NCBI GenBank assembly: GCA_021155195.1
Contig: JAJNPV010000049.1
Location: forward strand, 248,001 to 312,000
Direction of reading: 5' to 3'
Origin: Ohtaekwangia sp.
GTDB taxonomy: Bacteria > Bacteroidota > Bacteroidia > Cytophagales > Cyclobacteriaceae
Length of the DNA stretch: 64,000 nt
Positions 44,741-53,712 of the stretch are shown here, in pieces. Numbering within the stretch: position 1 is the stretch's first letter; the number at the start of each line of letters is the position of its first letter. The position numbers and the translations under genes were made by a program. The notes under the pieces were generated by a model, which saw nothing but the letters and a program-made list of their open reading frames with translations, made no database searches and was not told the DNA's origin.

Positions 44741-45719
44741 TTTCCGTGCTATACCAATTTTCTATCAACCAGAGAAAGGCCGGAATGAAAATTAATGCTT
44801 GTGGCACCAAAAACAATCTTGATTCAACAATGGTGCTATAAATAAGATGTATTCCAAACCATGCTGGGCACACTATCCAAAACCACTGCTGTAAAATCCT
44901 TGGCAATCGTCTCAAAAATACAAGCACCACCAATGGAATAAAGGCGAGCGTACCAAATAGCTCCGGATATACCATCATATACCTAATGTTAAAGGTGAGG
45001 TAATCCAGAAAAGTTTTCATTCCATTGATTCCTTCCGAAGAGCGATACCCATAATAAATTCTAACTAATACAAAGCCTAAAAAAAAGACACCTGTTGCTA
45101 AGCCACCGATGAAAAGAATATTTCGAGGAATTGTTCTTTCCTTCCATCGAATGAACGGGATCACTAACATAGCTGGAATCAGTAACGAAGTTTCACGATT
45201 GAGTACGGCTGCCAGCATGAGCGGAACAATCCAAATATATTTCTGCTTAAGGATACACCAAGCGCCTAATAAGTAAAAAAGGATATCAAAATAAGTATTG
45301 ATAGAAAGATCGGATTGAAAAACACTGTGAGCCATTGAGAATCCGAGAATGAGAATGCCAGACAAAATCAACCATGGATTTTGAATACTCAACGCTTTAA
45401 AATATAATGCAGCTATATAAAAGATAAATATGTTTTGTAAAATTCTGAAGATCAAAAATACTTTAATATAGTCAAGTTGAGAAATGATTGAATGCATTCC
45501 TTGATAAAACCCTTCCACAACATACGTACTGAAAATGCGGTACTGCCAAGGATTAAAAAATTCTGAGTCGCCATTCAGCATGCGTTCGTGCCGAACAACC
45601 TGCCGATCTAAGTCAATTGCGTTTGAATTGGTGGCTTGTTTGTAAACAATGTAGGCACTTAAAACCGCAAAGCAAATCAGAGTTAATAGCCCACTTCCTT
45701 TTGAATACGAGAAATTCAT
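44718..45719 (-). CDS. Polytopic membrane protein, GT-C glycosyltransferase-like
   Basis: 333 residues with about nine hydrophobic helices and a first extracytoplasmic loop rich in charged residues (NSNAIDLDRQVVRHERMLNGDSEFFNPWQYR). An acidic first-loop pair and long helices fit the GT-C layout, but no family is certain. It lies near the arabinose-lipid operon and could use polyprenyl-phospho-sugars; that is inference. It overlaps the previous convergent gene. Confidence 0.55.
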   Translation of the reverse strand: MNFSYSKGSGLLTLICFAVLSAYIVYKQATNSNAIDLDRQVVRHERMLNGDSEFFNPWQYRIFSTYVVEGFYQGMHSIISQLDYIKVFLIFRILQNIFIFYIAALYFKALSIQNPWLILSGILILGFSMAHSVFQSDLSINTYFDILFYLLGAWCILKQKYIWIVPLMLAAVLNRETSLLIPAMLVIPFIRWKERTIPRNILFIGGLATGVFFLGFVLVRIYYGYRSSEGINGMKTFLDYLTFNIRYMMVYPELFGTLAFIPLVVLVFLRRLPRILQQWFWIVCPAWFGIHLIYSTIVESRLFLVPQALIFIPAFLWLIENWYSTEIKEENPT

Positions 45720-45758
45720 TACTTATAATTATCTTTCGAAGAACAAAAAATAAAGGTA

Positions 45759-47192
45759 ATGAATTACGACCTCATTGTAGTTGGAACCAGTTTCGCTTCT
45801 TCTTTTTTTTTAAAAAAATATCTTGAAAAATCGCATGCTGGGGTTAAAGTGCTGGTGTTAGAACGCGGTGCTTATGAACCTCAACGCGAGCGAATTGGAC
45901 GGGCACAAAAAATGCCCTTTGGTCTTGTGCCATACGTAACGAACACATCAACGGGTATCACGTACACAAATACAAATCCTGGTAAACCATGGATATTTGA
46001 TCCTAGCTTTGGTGGTAGCTCCAATTGTTGGACGGGCTGCACTCCACGCTTTATGCCAAACGATTTCAAACTTCAATCTACATATGGAGTGGGGATGGAT
46101 TGGCCAATTACCTATAATGAACTTGAATCTTATTACTGCGAAACGGAAGAGATCATGAGTATTTCCGGCCCAGACAGTACACCGTATCCTATGTCAAAGT
46201 CGTATCCGTTACCTGCTCATAAATTCAATACGATCGATCATATTCTACATAATCAATATCAGGAACTTTATATCAGCCAACCGACAGCAAGAGCCAGCAA
46301 AACAGGAAATAGGAATGTGTGCTGTTCAAGTTCTATTTGTCATCTCTGTCCGGTAGGCGCAAAATTCACAATAGAAAATGGATTGCTGCCTATCTATCAA
46401 GATCCCCGCGTTACACTAGTATACAATACGCAAGTACTTGCGTTGGATATTCAAGCTGGTTTAGCAAAAGGTGTTATAACATTATCATCAGGACAAACAA
46501 GGACTTATGAAGGAAATGTAATAGCCCTTGGTGCTAATGCAATATTTAATGCTCACATACTGCTAAATAGTGGCGACACAAATGAACATACAGGTGCAAA
46601 TCTTTCTGAGCAAGTTGGTTACTATGGTTATATCCATCTTCATGATCTTGATAATATAGGAGGAAGTACCATTATAACCGCCAACGGTTTTATGTTATAT
46701 GATACGCCAGCGCGAAAAGAAGCCTCAGCATGTCTTATTGAAAGTCACAATGATCCTATCATTCGAGCTGAGACTGGTAAGTGGCGAAAAATAGCAAAAT
46801 TTAAATTTGTTTTTGAAGACATACCTCAGTCCAAAAATCGGGTACGTCTTGGTAAGGAAGAACATATTCCACTAATTGAGTACCATGGACACAGCGACTA
46901 CGTAACCCGTGGCTATGAGCGAATGAAGAACAAATTACCTGACTTACTAACCAAGTTACCGGTGGAAGAAATTCTACTAGACAAAAATGCCCAAGTTTCG
47001 GAATCACACATACTGGGTACTGCACGCATGAGTGTAAATGGTAAATCAGGAGTGGTAGATATGAATCTGCTTCATCACTCTTATAGAAATGTTTTTGTAT
47101 TAGGTGGAAGTTCATTTACTTGTATCAGTGCGGCTAATCCTACCCTAACATTATCGGCTCTATCCCTTCGGGCAGCCGACAAAAGCTTTTAA
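45759..47192 (+). CDS. GMC-family flavoprotein dehydrogenase with Cys-rich (Fe-S-type) loop
   Basis: 477 residues. FAD Rossmann start YDLIVVGTSFASSFF (the classic GxGxxG reads GTSFAS). A Cys loop near residues 187-200 is CCSSSICHLCPVGA, like the CxxxxxC-xxx-CPIGA loop that binds a [3Fe-4S] cluster in FAD-glucose dehydrogenase. C-terminal GMC motifs SHILGTARMS, VVDMNLLHH, NPTLT carry the catalytic His and Asn. It is followed 2 nt later by a small exported-type protein, as in FAD-GDH operons. Substrate sugar or alcohol is unknown. Confidence 0.85.
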   Translation: MNYDLIVVGTSFASSFFLKKYLEKSHAGVKVLVLERGAYEPQRERIGRAQKMPFGLVPYVTNTSTGITYTNTNPGKPWIFDPSFGGSSNCWTGCTPRFMPNDFKLQSTYGVGMDWPITYNELESYYCETEEIMSISGPDSTPYPMSKSYPLPAHKFNTIDHILHNQYQELYISQPTARASKTGNRNVCCSSSICHLCPVGAKFTIENGLLPIYQDPRVTLVYNTQVLALDIQAGLAKGVITLSSGQTRTYEGNVIALGANAIFNAHILLNSGDTNEHTGANLSEQVGYYGYIHLHDLDNIGGSTIITANGFMLYDTPARKEASACLIESHNDPIIRAETGKWRKIAKFKFVFEDIPQSKNRVRLGKEEHIPLIEYHGHSDYVTRGYERMKNKLPDLLTKLPVEEILLDKNAQVSESHILGTARMSVNGKSGVVDMNLLHHSYRNVFVLGGSSFTCISAANPTLTLSALSLRAADKSF

Positions 47193-47194
47193 CG

Positions 47195-47635
47195 ATGAAA
47201 CGAAGCACGTTCTTAAAAATTAGTGTCGTTTTTACTGGCCTTGCTTTAGTCGGTGCGCTTACCATTCCTTCGTTTAAGAAAACGGTAGTAAAAATTCTAA
47301 AAAGAGAAACTGCCAATCTTAAAATTGATCAATCAATCATTGATCAATTTATTAAGGATGCTAATAAAGAACAATATTGGCTAAGGTTTAATCTTTCAAA
47401 AAAAATTATGATTGTAACTTATACGTTTGTTGGTGTCTTTAAAAATATACTGCCTTTTAAGAATAAGTATATACGCTATAGAGGTCAAATTACAGGGCGC
47501 TTTTTATTATCCACGGATCTTTTCATTAATAAAATGAATGTCACTGAACCGATTCGATATAAACAATTTTACAATCCGTATAAACAACCCTGCGCTAGTC
47601 CGTTTTCGGTTATTTTTTACCCTGAAACGGCTTAA
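47195..47635 (+). CDS. Small hydrophobic N-terminal partner of the GMC dehydrogenase
   Basis: 146 residues. A basic/hydrophobic start (MKRSTFLKISVVFTGLALVGAL) resembles a Tat or signal anchor, although no twin Arg is present. The rest is helical with GRFLLSTDLF and a proline/Cys-containing end. Its position 2 nt after the GMC gene and this profile fit the small (gamma or gluconate-dehydrogenase subunit 3-type) chaperone subunit. The family assignment is tentative. It overlaps the convergent HAD gene by 26 nt. Confidence 0.6.
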   Translation: MKRSTFLKISVVFTGLALVGALTIPSFKKTVVKILKRETANLKIDQSIIDQFIKDANKEQYWLRFNLSKKIMIVTYTFVGVFKNILPFKNKYIRYRGQITGRFLLSTDLFINKMNVTEPIRYKQFYNPYKQPCASPFSVIFYPETA

Positions 47636-48215
47636 AGTATTTCTGAGTTGCTAGTTCAAACATTGCACTATCTCCTGATGAGTCACCATAAGCAGCCACG
47701 ACAGGATATTCAGCTACATTGATTTTTTCGTGGATACGATTGACTTTTTCTAAACCATTACAATTTAGTCCTAAGATTCGGCCCGTGATTCTATCCTCTC
47801 TTTTTTCAAGACGAGTAGCAATTACTTCTATCCCTAATTGATTTGCCCAAGGCTTAATCCAATCTTCGGGCGAAGCGGAAACAATGGCAATCCTGGCTCC
47901 CTGTTTTTTATATTGTTCAATAGCCTCCAACGCCTCAGGTCTAATAATAGATGGTAAAAGTTGTAAACAAAATCGATTGCAATCAGTTTTGAACTTTTCG
48001 GCAGCAAATCCTTTTAAGAAATAAGTAAGAAAAGTCTCCTTAGTTTTTTGGGCGGATAAAAAACCAAATCGATGAGCTAGTAACGAGGGCGCTAGGTAAA
48101 TTAATCCGAACAAAAATTTATTCGTGCCAGCTATAAAGCGAGTGAAAATAAATAGCGTGTCGCGGGTGGTTATCGTTCCATCAAAATCAAACAAAACAAG
48201 AATGCGGTTAGTCAT
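47610..48215 (-). CDS. HAD-IB phosphatase of the arabinose-lipid operon
   Basis: 201 residues. HAD motif I FDFDGTITTRDT, motif II SAS (IVSASPED), motif III with a basic residue and motif IV GDSSGDSAMF are all present. In the polyprenyl-phospho-arabinose pathway a phosphatase must remove the 5-phosphate from polyprenyl-phospho-ribose-5-phosphate; this gene, immediately after the DprE2-like gene, is a good candidate. It ends in an overlap with the small GMC partner on the other strand. Confidence 0.8.
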   Translation of the reverse strand: MTNRILVLFDFDGTITTRDTLFIFTRFIAGTNKFLFGLIYLAPSLLAHRFGFLSAQKTKETFLTYFLKGFAAEKFKTDCNRFCLQLLPSIIRPEALEAIEQYKKQGARIAIVSASPEDWIKPWANQLGIEVIATRLEKREDRITGRILGLNCNGLEKVNRIHEKINVAEYPVVAAYGDSSGDSAMFELATQKYFKPFQGKK

Positions 48216-48947
48216 TTACAGTTTCAGTCTCTTAAAGATAAACTCCGGAATAAGCTTTATCACCAGCATGATCCAAAACCAAATAGACAATACATAGATA
48301 ACATTCTGCTTTCGTTCAATTGCGGTGCGAATTCGTTTGGCTACTTGCTCAGGCTTAGCGGTTATTGGTTTAGGTAAATTTAGCTCCGCAGTCATTTTAG
48401 TATCAATAAAGCCTGGCTTTACAGTCAACACATGAACACCTGAAGAGAAAAGCCTATTTCGCAAGCCCGATAAATAAGTTGTAAACCCAGCTTTTGCACT
48501 ACCATAGATATAGTTACTCTGTCTGCCACGTTCCCCGCCTACTGAACTAATACCTGCTATTACTCCACCTTTATTATTGCGATAGACATTGGCAATTACA
48601 TTTAAAACAGAGACTGCTCCCGTGTAATTGGAATCAATAATAGTTTCACATTCATTCCAGTTGGTTTCAGCTACTTCTTGTTTGCCCAAATACCCAAACA
48701 CACAAATAGTAATAGTTGGTATACTTGGCAATTTCTCAAACCAGGATTTGTGATTTTCAAAATCTCGCGCCTCGAATGGAACAATAAACGTATTCTTCCT
48801 ATCGGGCCACTTGCTTACATAACTTTCAACATCAACCGAATTTCTGGCAGCTAATATCAGGTTATAATCATGTGTGTTATACTCATTGGCAAGCGCTCTG
48901 CCTACATCAGAAGAGGCGCCCAGAATTAATACTGTTTTATCATTCAT
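48216..48947 (-). CDS. dprE2: DprE2-like short-chain dehydrogenase (keto-polyprenylphosphoryl pentose reductase)
   Basis: 243 residues. NAD(P)-binding VLILGASSDVGRALA at the start and the SDR catalytic set Ser (GISSVGG) and YIYGSAKAG (YxxxK) near residues 150-155. C-terminal hydrophobic/basic tail (VLSIWFWIMLVIKLIPEFIFKRL) suggests membrane association. Adjacent to a DprE1-like oxidase and a UbiA enzyme, it most likely reduces the 2-keto intermediate to polyprenyl-phospho-arabinose. It starts 4 nt after the DprE1-like stop. Confidence 0.83.
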   Translation of the reverse strand: MNDKTVLILGASSDVGRALANEYNTHDYNLILAARNSVDVESYVSKWPDRKNTFIVPFEARDFENHKSWFEKLPSIPTITICVFGYLGKQEVAETNWNECETIIDSNYTGAVSVLNVIANVYRNNKGGVIAGISSVGGERGRQSNYIYGSAKAGFTTYLSGLRNRLFSSGVHVLTVKPGFIDTKMTAELNLPKPITAKPEQVAKRIRTAIERKQNVIYVLSIWFWIMLVIKLIPEFIFKRLKL

Positions 48948-48951
48948 ATTT

Positions 48952-50274
48952 TTAAATCATTTGAAGCCGATTCGACAAAGCTGATGCAAATTTGTGAGCC
49001 GGATCTAATTGGCCAACTTGTTCTTTAAATAGTGATGCGTTTGGATATCCTTTCCAATAAATCTCAGGCGCCATTCGCGCATCCTTCACTAAGTAAATTC
49101 TGCCCCCCAAATCAATAACCATTTTATCAAGTTTATCTAGAAAAGTAAATATCTGATCCGAAACCGGAAAGTCAAGTGCTAAAGTAAACCCAGGCATAGG
49201 AAATGAAAGCGTGTTCTCTCCCTTGCCCAATGCTTTTAACACAGTAAGAAAAGAACCCATTCCTGATTTGCTAATGGCCTCCAAAATTATGCGGAGACCT
49301 TTAGCAGCCTGTTCAAAAGGAATTACAAATTGGTATTGCAAAAATCCCCGCCTTCCATACACCTTGTTCCAATTCTTAACAAAATCGAGCGGATAAAAAT
49401 ACGGATCGTAATGAACAACAAAATCCTGTGAACCTATTTTATGTTTATTGAAAAAGAGATAATTGAAAGTCCGTACAGTTGATGCATTTAAAATAAACGA
49501 TGGAAAATAAAAAGGTGCCTTAACAACAGGCTGTGAATGTGTTTTAAATAAATGTTTAGTGATTACTTCCTCCTCTGTCGCATGTTCACCCAGCATAATT
49601 ACTCCACGGCCTAATCTTTTACCCCGCGCTAAACAATCAATCCAGGATACTGAATAGGTAGCCGAATTAAAGTCCTGCAACTTCCCGAGCATCTCATCTA
49701 AATTATCGGCAATAATATTTTTCTGATGTATGTAAGCTGTCTTGATTGGCTTAAGTTGAAATTGAACCGAAAGAATTATAGCGCTTAGTCCTAACCCGCC
49801 ACAAATGATTTTAAAAAGTTCCGGAATTACCTGAGGACTGCACATTTTTAATTGTCCATCGGCCATCATCACTTGCAGCTCAGTTACATAGTGACAAAAT
49901 GAACCTTCGCCATGATGATTTTTTCCATGAACATCGCCAGCCACAGCGCCTCCTACTGTAATGAACTTAGTGCCTGGAGTTACCGGCAAAAACCATCCCT
50001 TTGGAACAATAACTTTTAGTATTTCATCTAATGTTGTACCAGACTCTGCTGTTATTTGACCTTTCTCATGATCAAATTTTAAAATCTTATTGTACTTCTT
50101 TGATGATAAGATATGAGGTGCCAAAGAGGCATCTCCGTACGACAATCCAGAACCCCTGATAGTAAATTGTTTCTTTGTTTTTAAAATCTCATCTATTTCT
50201 ACTATCGAGGAAAAGTCATTTATCTCAGCCTCCATGATCGGATAATTACCCCAATTTGAAATTTTAGTAGTCAT
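48952..50274 (-). CDS. dprE1: DprE1-like FAD-dependent oxidase (polyprenylphosphoryl-ribose 2'-epimerase subunit)
   Basis: 440 residues, VAO-type FAD fold. Motifs FTIRGSGLSYGDASLAP near residue 45 and GGAVAGDVHGKNHHGEG near 120 match the DprE1 signature, including the His of DVHGKNHH. C-terminal region with YLVKDARMAPE and FASALSNRL fits. I chose the ATG at 50274, sharing one base with the UbiA stop (TGATG), which implies coupling. With DprE2, UbiA and HAD genes, it converts polyprenyl-phospho-ribose to arabinose. Confidence 0.87.
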   Translation of the reverse strand: MTTKISNWGNYPIMEAEINDFSSIVEIDEILKTKKQFTIRGSGLSYGDASLAPHILSSKKYNKILKFDHEKGQITAESGTTLDEILKVIVPKGWFLPVTPGTKFITVGGAVAGDVHGKNHHGEGSFCHYVTELQVMMADGQLKMCSPQVIPELFKIICGGLGLSAIILSVQFQLKPIKTAYIHQKNIIADNLDEMLGKLQDFNSATYSVSWIDCLARGKRLGRGVIMLGEHATEEEVITKHLFKTHSQPVVKAPFYFPSFILNASTVRTFNYLFFNKHKIGSQDFVVHYDPYFYPLDFVKNWNKVYGRRGFLQYQFVIPFEQAAKGLRIILEAISKSGMGSFLTVLKALGKGENTLSFPMPGFTLALDFPVSDQIFTFLDKLDKMVIDLGGRIYLVKDARMAPEIYWKGYPNASLFKEQVGQLDPAHKFASALSNRLQMI

Positions 50275-51137
50275 CAAATGTAAATGAGTAGAAAAAAGCA
50301 AAGAATCCAAAGGATGATAGTGATCTGAATAAATACATCGGTAAGAAATATTTTCATAGGCGACCCACTTCTGTTTTCAACCATGGTTATTTGTAAAAAT
50401 CTTATTAACCCTGCAAATACGAATAATGCTGTAACATACAAATAAGGAGTATGAAGTCTATTCACTACATCATCCGAAATTGTGTACATGATATACGAAA
50501 CAATGATAACACCAGCCAAAATAGAGAGTATGGTATTGATAAACTCAAGCGTATATGACTTTGATGATGCACGCATAGGCGCCAGTCCGGTCTGAAAGAG
50601 GATAAGATCGTCTCTCCGCTTAGCAGTTGCTAAAAAGAAAGATAAGAGAAATACCATGATGACTAACCATTGCGAAATTGCAACGTCTGCCAGCCAGCCA
50701 CCAGCCAAGGTTCGAATCAAAAAACCAGACGATACGAGTAATGTGTCCAGAATTGCGATATTCTTTAGACCCAAAGAATAAAACACATTAATTAGTAAAT
50801 AAAAAATCAAACTCATGCCAAAATAGAAATTCAAATAAAGACCCCAAGGTATGGCTATCAATAAAAATGAAATAATGAAGCCAATAGCTGTGGTAGTGGT
50901 AACCTTACCAGAAGCTAGCGGTCGGTTCTTCTTTGTGGGGTGTAATCGGTCTTTTTCACGATCTCGATAATCGTTGATTATATAGACACAACTCGATATC
51001 AATGAAAAGCAAATTACTCCCTGAATCAATAGGATAAGTTCATTCCATTGTGTAAGAACACCGGCAAAAAAAGCGGGAATTAATACAAATAAATTCTTTG
51101 GCCAATGATGAACTCTGAGTAAGAAAAAAAAACGCAT
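50274..51137 (-). CDS. UbiA-family prenyltransferase (polyprenyl-phosphate phosphoribosyltransferase-like)
   Basis: About 287 residues with eight to nine helices. The first conserved loop INDYRDREKDRLHPTKKNRP is the NDxxDxxxD site of the DPPR synthase subgroup, which loads PRPP onto decaprenyl phosphate. A second acidic loop is around 165-175. I preferred the ATG at 51137 over the TTG at 51149. It heads the four-gene operon UbiA-DprE1-DprE2-HAD. Confidence 0.85.
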   Translation of the reverse strand: MRFFFLLRVHHWPKNLFVLIPAFFAGVLTQWNELILLIQGVICFSLISSCVYIINDYRDREKDRLHPTKKNRPLASGKVTTTTAIGFIISFLLIAIPWGLYLNFYFGMSLIFYLLINVFYSLGLKNIAILDTLLVSSGFLIRTLAGGWLADVAISQWLVIMVFLLSFFLATAKRRDDLILFQTGLAPMRASSKSYTLEFINTILSILAGVIIVSYIMYTISDDVVNRLHTPYLYVTALFVFAGLIRFLQITMVENRSGSPMKIFLTDVFIQITIILWILCFFLLIYI

Positions 51138-51198
51138 GTATTGACCCAATTTTAAACGGAATAACTATTCTTTCGCTTAAATTTGGTTGTTTAGAACC

Positions 51199-52824
51199 AT
51201 GATTAAAAGCCCTTTTGAAAATTTTATTAGCAACTCCAGAAAACTTCTTGTTGTTGATATTCTGATCATTATTCCTTTTTTATTACTTCCCCTATTCATT
51301 AAATTACCCTATCGGGTTAATATTTTCTTAACCTGGGAAGGAGCCTATCGTCTTTATCTGGGACAAGTGCCTTTTGTGGATTTTGGCCTGCCAATGGGCT
51401 TTGGGTTTTGGCTTATTCCAGCGGCATTCTTCAAAATTTTTGGCCCTACTTTTCTATCCTTAATTAAGGCTCAAGTACTTATTAATCTCGTCAGTATAAT
51501 CAGCCTTCGTGGTATTCTATACAATCTCAAAGTCAATCCTATTGCCATTACTTTATCGTTATTAATTTTTTGTCTTACTTATGTTATCTATAATTTCTGG
51601 CCTTGGTATAATCACTCCGTTGTAGTATATGAACTCGTTGCTCTCTACTTTCTCACTTCTTATGATCAGACAAAAAGCAGGAAAAAGAACATAATTAATC
51701 TAGCCGTTGCAGGATTTTTCACCTTCATTTCATTTTTCACAAAACAAGATGTTGGCGGAATTTGTCTCGTTATCTGTTTATTTCTAATAGGGTATATTCT
51801 GGTAAGTGAAAAAGTTTGGTATCCCTTCATTATCTATACAGCTATCTTTGTTCTCACTGCCATTGTGTTTATTGCTCCCTTTTTAAAACATGATTTCTTG
51901 TACTGGTTTAATTACGGGCAAGCACCACATAGCTCAAGAATAAGCAGCGCTTTATTATTTGATATCTTATTCTCTCATTCTCTTTTAGAGAAAATGTACT
52001 TGCTTGCGATTTTATGTGGGCTTATCATTCACGTTTCAACATGGCACGATTTTGTTTCCAGTAAAAATATTTTTTTCATAACGATCATAAGCCTGGCCTT
52101 TATTGGTCAATCATTGATTACCCGCGTTACGAGTCCTCTTCCAACGGATCATATGACCTATTATCACACATTTGGTTTTATAGGACTATCCATTTTCTTG
52201 CCTTGGGAAAAATGGAACAAATCATCCTTTAAGATTATGTGCGTTGCTATATTATTAATTGCTTCCTACTCTGAGGGGTATTGGAGATATGTGTCGGGGT
52301 TATTCTTTAAAGTCTCAACCAACGAAACAACTGCCACTACCCAATCCTTGCCTTGGGCTTCAAATGCATTACCTACTATGAAGAATATTCTTTTACCATC
52401 AGCAACCAATGTTGGAATAGAGAGAATTATGGCACTTCCTATTTTAAACAAAAAAGATCTAAAAGTTTTGAATATGACCGAACTTACTTCTCTGGCAAAC
52501 GAAATTGGTTATACTCCTCTTACCCAACAACCACTTTGGTATCATTTAAATATCGGAATGTTTCAAAAACAAGTAGAAGAAATTAATGAGAAGGTTAAAG
52601 CCGGTTATTATGATTTAATTTTATTTGAGAGCATCCCAAGTTTAAACAATTTCAATCCATATGAAGTGCTCGATGTTGTCGAAAAGAAATATATTCATTA
52701 CGATTCATTTCTTGCTCCGCGTAGATTGGAGGATTCAACTATTGATGTTTTTATCAATCCTGACTTAGCAGAACAATTTAAACTTGTCCCTATTAATGAT
52801 CATGGCAATTCTAACGATCATTAA
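51199..52824 (+). CDS. Polytopic GT-C-like glycosyltransferase
   Basis: About 541 residues with roughly ten hydrophobic helices in the first 380 residues and a soluble C-terminal part. The first loop TWEGAYRLYLGQVPFVDFGLPMG resembles the acidic-plus-Tyr loop of GT-C enzymes (PMT/ArnT-type), which use polyprenyl-phosphate sugar donors. It is divergent from the arabinose-lipid operon (61-nt gap), so it may use that donor. The first good ATG is at 51199. Confidence 0.68.
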   Translation: MIKSPFENFISNSRKLLVVDILIIIPFLLLPLFIKLPYRVNIFLTWEGAYRLYLGQVPFVDFGLPMGFGFWLIPAAFFKIFGPTFLSLIKAQVLINLVSIISLRGILYNLKVNPIAITLSLLIFCLTYVIYNFWPWYNHSVVVYELVALYFLTSYDQTKSRKKNIINLAVAGFFTFISFFTKQDVGGICLVICLFLIGYILVSEKVWYPFIIYTAIFVLTAIVFIAPFLKHDFLYWFNYGQAPHSSRISSALLFDILFSHSLLEKMYLLAILCGLIIHVSTWHDFVSSKNIFFITIISLAFIGQSLITRVTSPLPTDHMTYYHTFGFIGLSIFLPWEKWNKSSFKIMCVAILLIASYSEGYWRYVSGLFFKVSTNETTATTQSLPWASNALPTMKNILLPSATNVGIERIMALPILNKKDLKVLNMTELTSLANEIGYTPLTQQPLWYHLNIGMFQKQVEEINEKVKAGYYDLILFESIPSLNNFNPYEVLDVVEKKYIHYDSFLAPRRLEDSTIDVFINPDLAEQFKLVPINDHGNSNDH

Positions 52825-52895
52825 CATAATTCTTCAACTACATAAAATTATTTGTCCATATTTAAACTTAATCTTATTAGCATTACTTTTATACC

Positions 52896-53711
52896 ATGAC
52901 AAAATCAATAACATTTGAATACGGAAAAACTCAAGTATTAACCAGCCCTCGAATGAGGAAAAGGCCTGTTTTGGCCAAGTTCATTTATTCTGTTTTTGGG
53001 TATACTAGTATTGGCAATTGGGCTAGGGCTAAAATATTTGTTAACCGCCTTCAACTTCTGCCAATTGAAAAATTTAACAAAATTATGGATTTAGGTGCCG
53101 GCCTTGGTGAATTCACCTTTATGATGGCTGAAGCACTACCAAAATCTAAAATTACAGCTTTAGAAATCTTACCCGAACGGGTTAGCTATTTAAAAGAAGT
53201 ACTTGACAAAGAATCATATAAAAACGTTCAGGTATTTGAAGACAAAATTGAAAAATTAAACGAAAGCGCGACTTTCGATTTCATTTTCAGCGTTGACGTG
53301 TTTGAGCACATTTTAAAAGAGGAAATGCCTTTCGATGAATGTTATAAAAAACTGAAGAAAGGCGGGTATTTGATGGTAAAAATGCCAAATATAACACAGA
53401 CTACAATTTGTCCTGACTCTTGGTTTAAGGAACACAACGATTGGTTGGAGGAAGAGCACATAGGTCAAGTTTATAACCTTGACGATTTAGTAAATCGTTT
53501 TAAGAATGCGGGCTTCACCATTTTTCATGCATCCTATTCAGATGGATGGATTTCGCGATTAGGTTGGGAACTAAGTTATTTCAGTGCAAAAGGTGGGGCG
53601 ATTTTACAATTAATGTTTCTTCCACTTTGTAAGTTTATTTATTGGATTGAACGAATTACCTACAAATCCAAAACTAAAGGAAACTCCATTCAAGTTATTG
53701 GACAGAAGTAA
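52896..53711 (+). CDS. Class I SAM-dependent methyltransferase
   Basis: 271 residues with SAM motif I MDLGAGLGEFTFMMAEAL at about 64-81, motif II ALEILPERV, and motif post-I FIFSVDVFEHI. The C-terminal ~70 residues are hydrophobic/basic. The FEHI motif fits UbiG/methyltransferase-11 proteins that methylate small metabolites or sugars. The target is unknown. Stop codons of this and the next gene are one base apart and convergent. Confidence 0.85.
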   Translation: MTKSITFEYGKTQVLTSPRMRKRPVLAKFIYSVFGYTSIGNWARAKIFVNRLQLLPIEKFNKIMDLGAGLGEFTFMMAEALPKSKITALEILPERVSYLKEVLDKESYKNVQVFEDKIEKLNESATFDFIFSVDVFEHILKEEMPFDECYKKLKKGGYLMVKMPNITQTTICPDSWFKEHNDWLEEEHIGQVYNLDDLVNRFKNAGFTIFHASYSDGWISRLGWELSYFSAKGGAILQLMFLPLCKFIYWIERITYKSKTKGNSIQVIGQK

Positions 53712-53712
53712 A

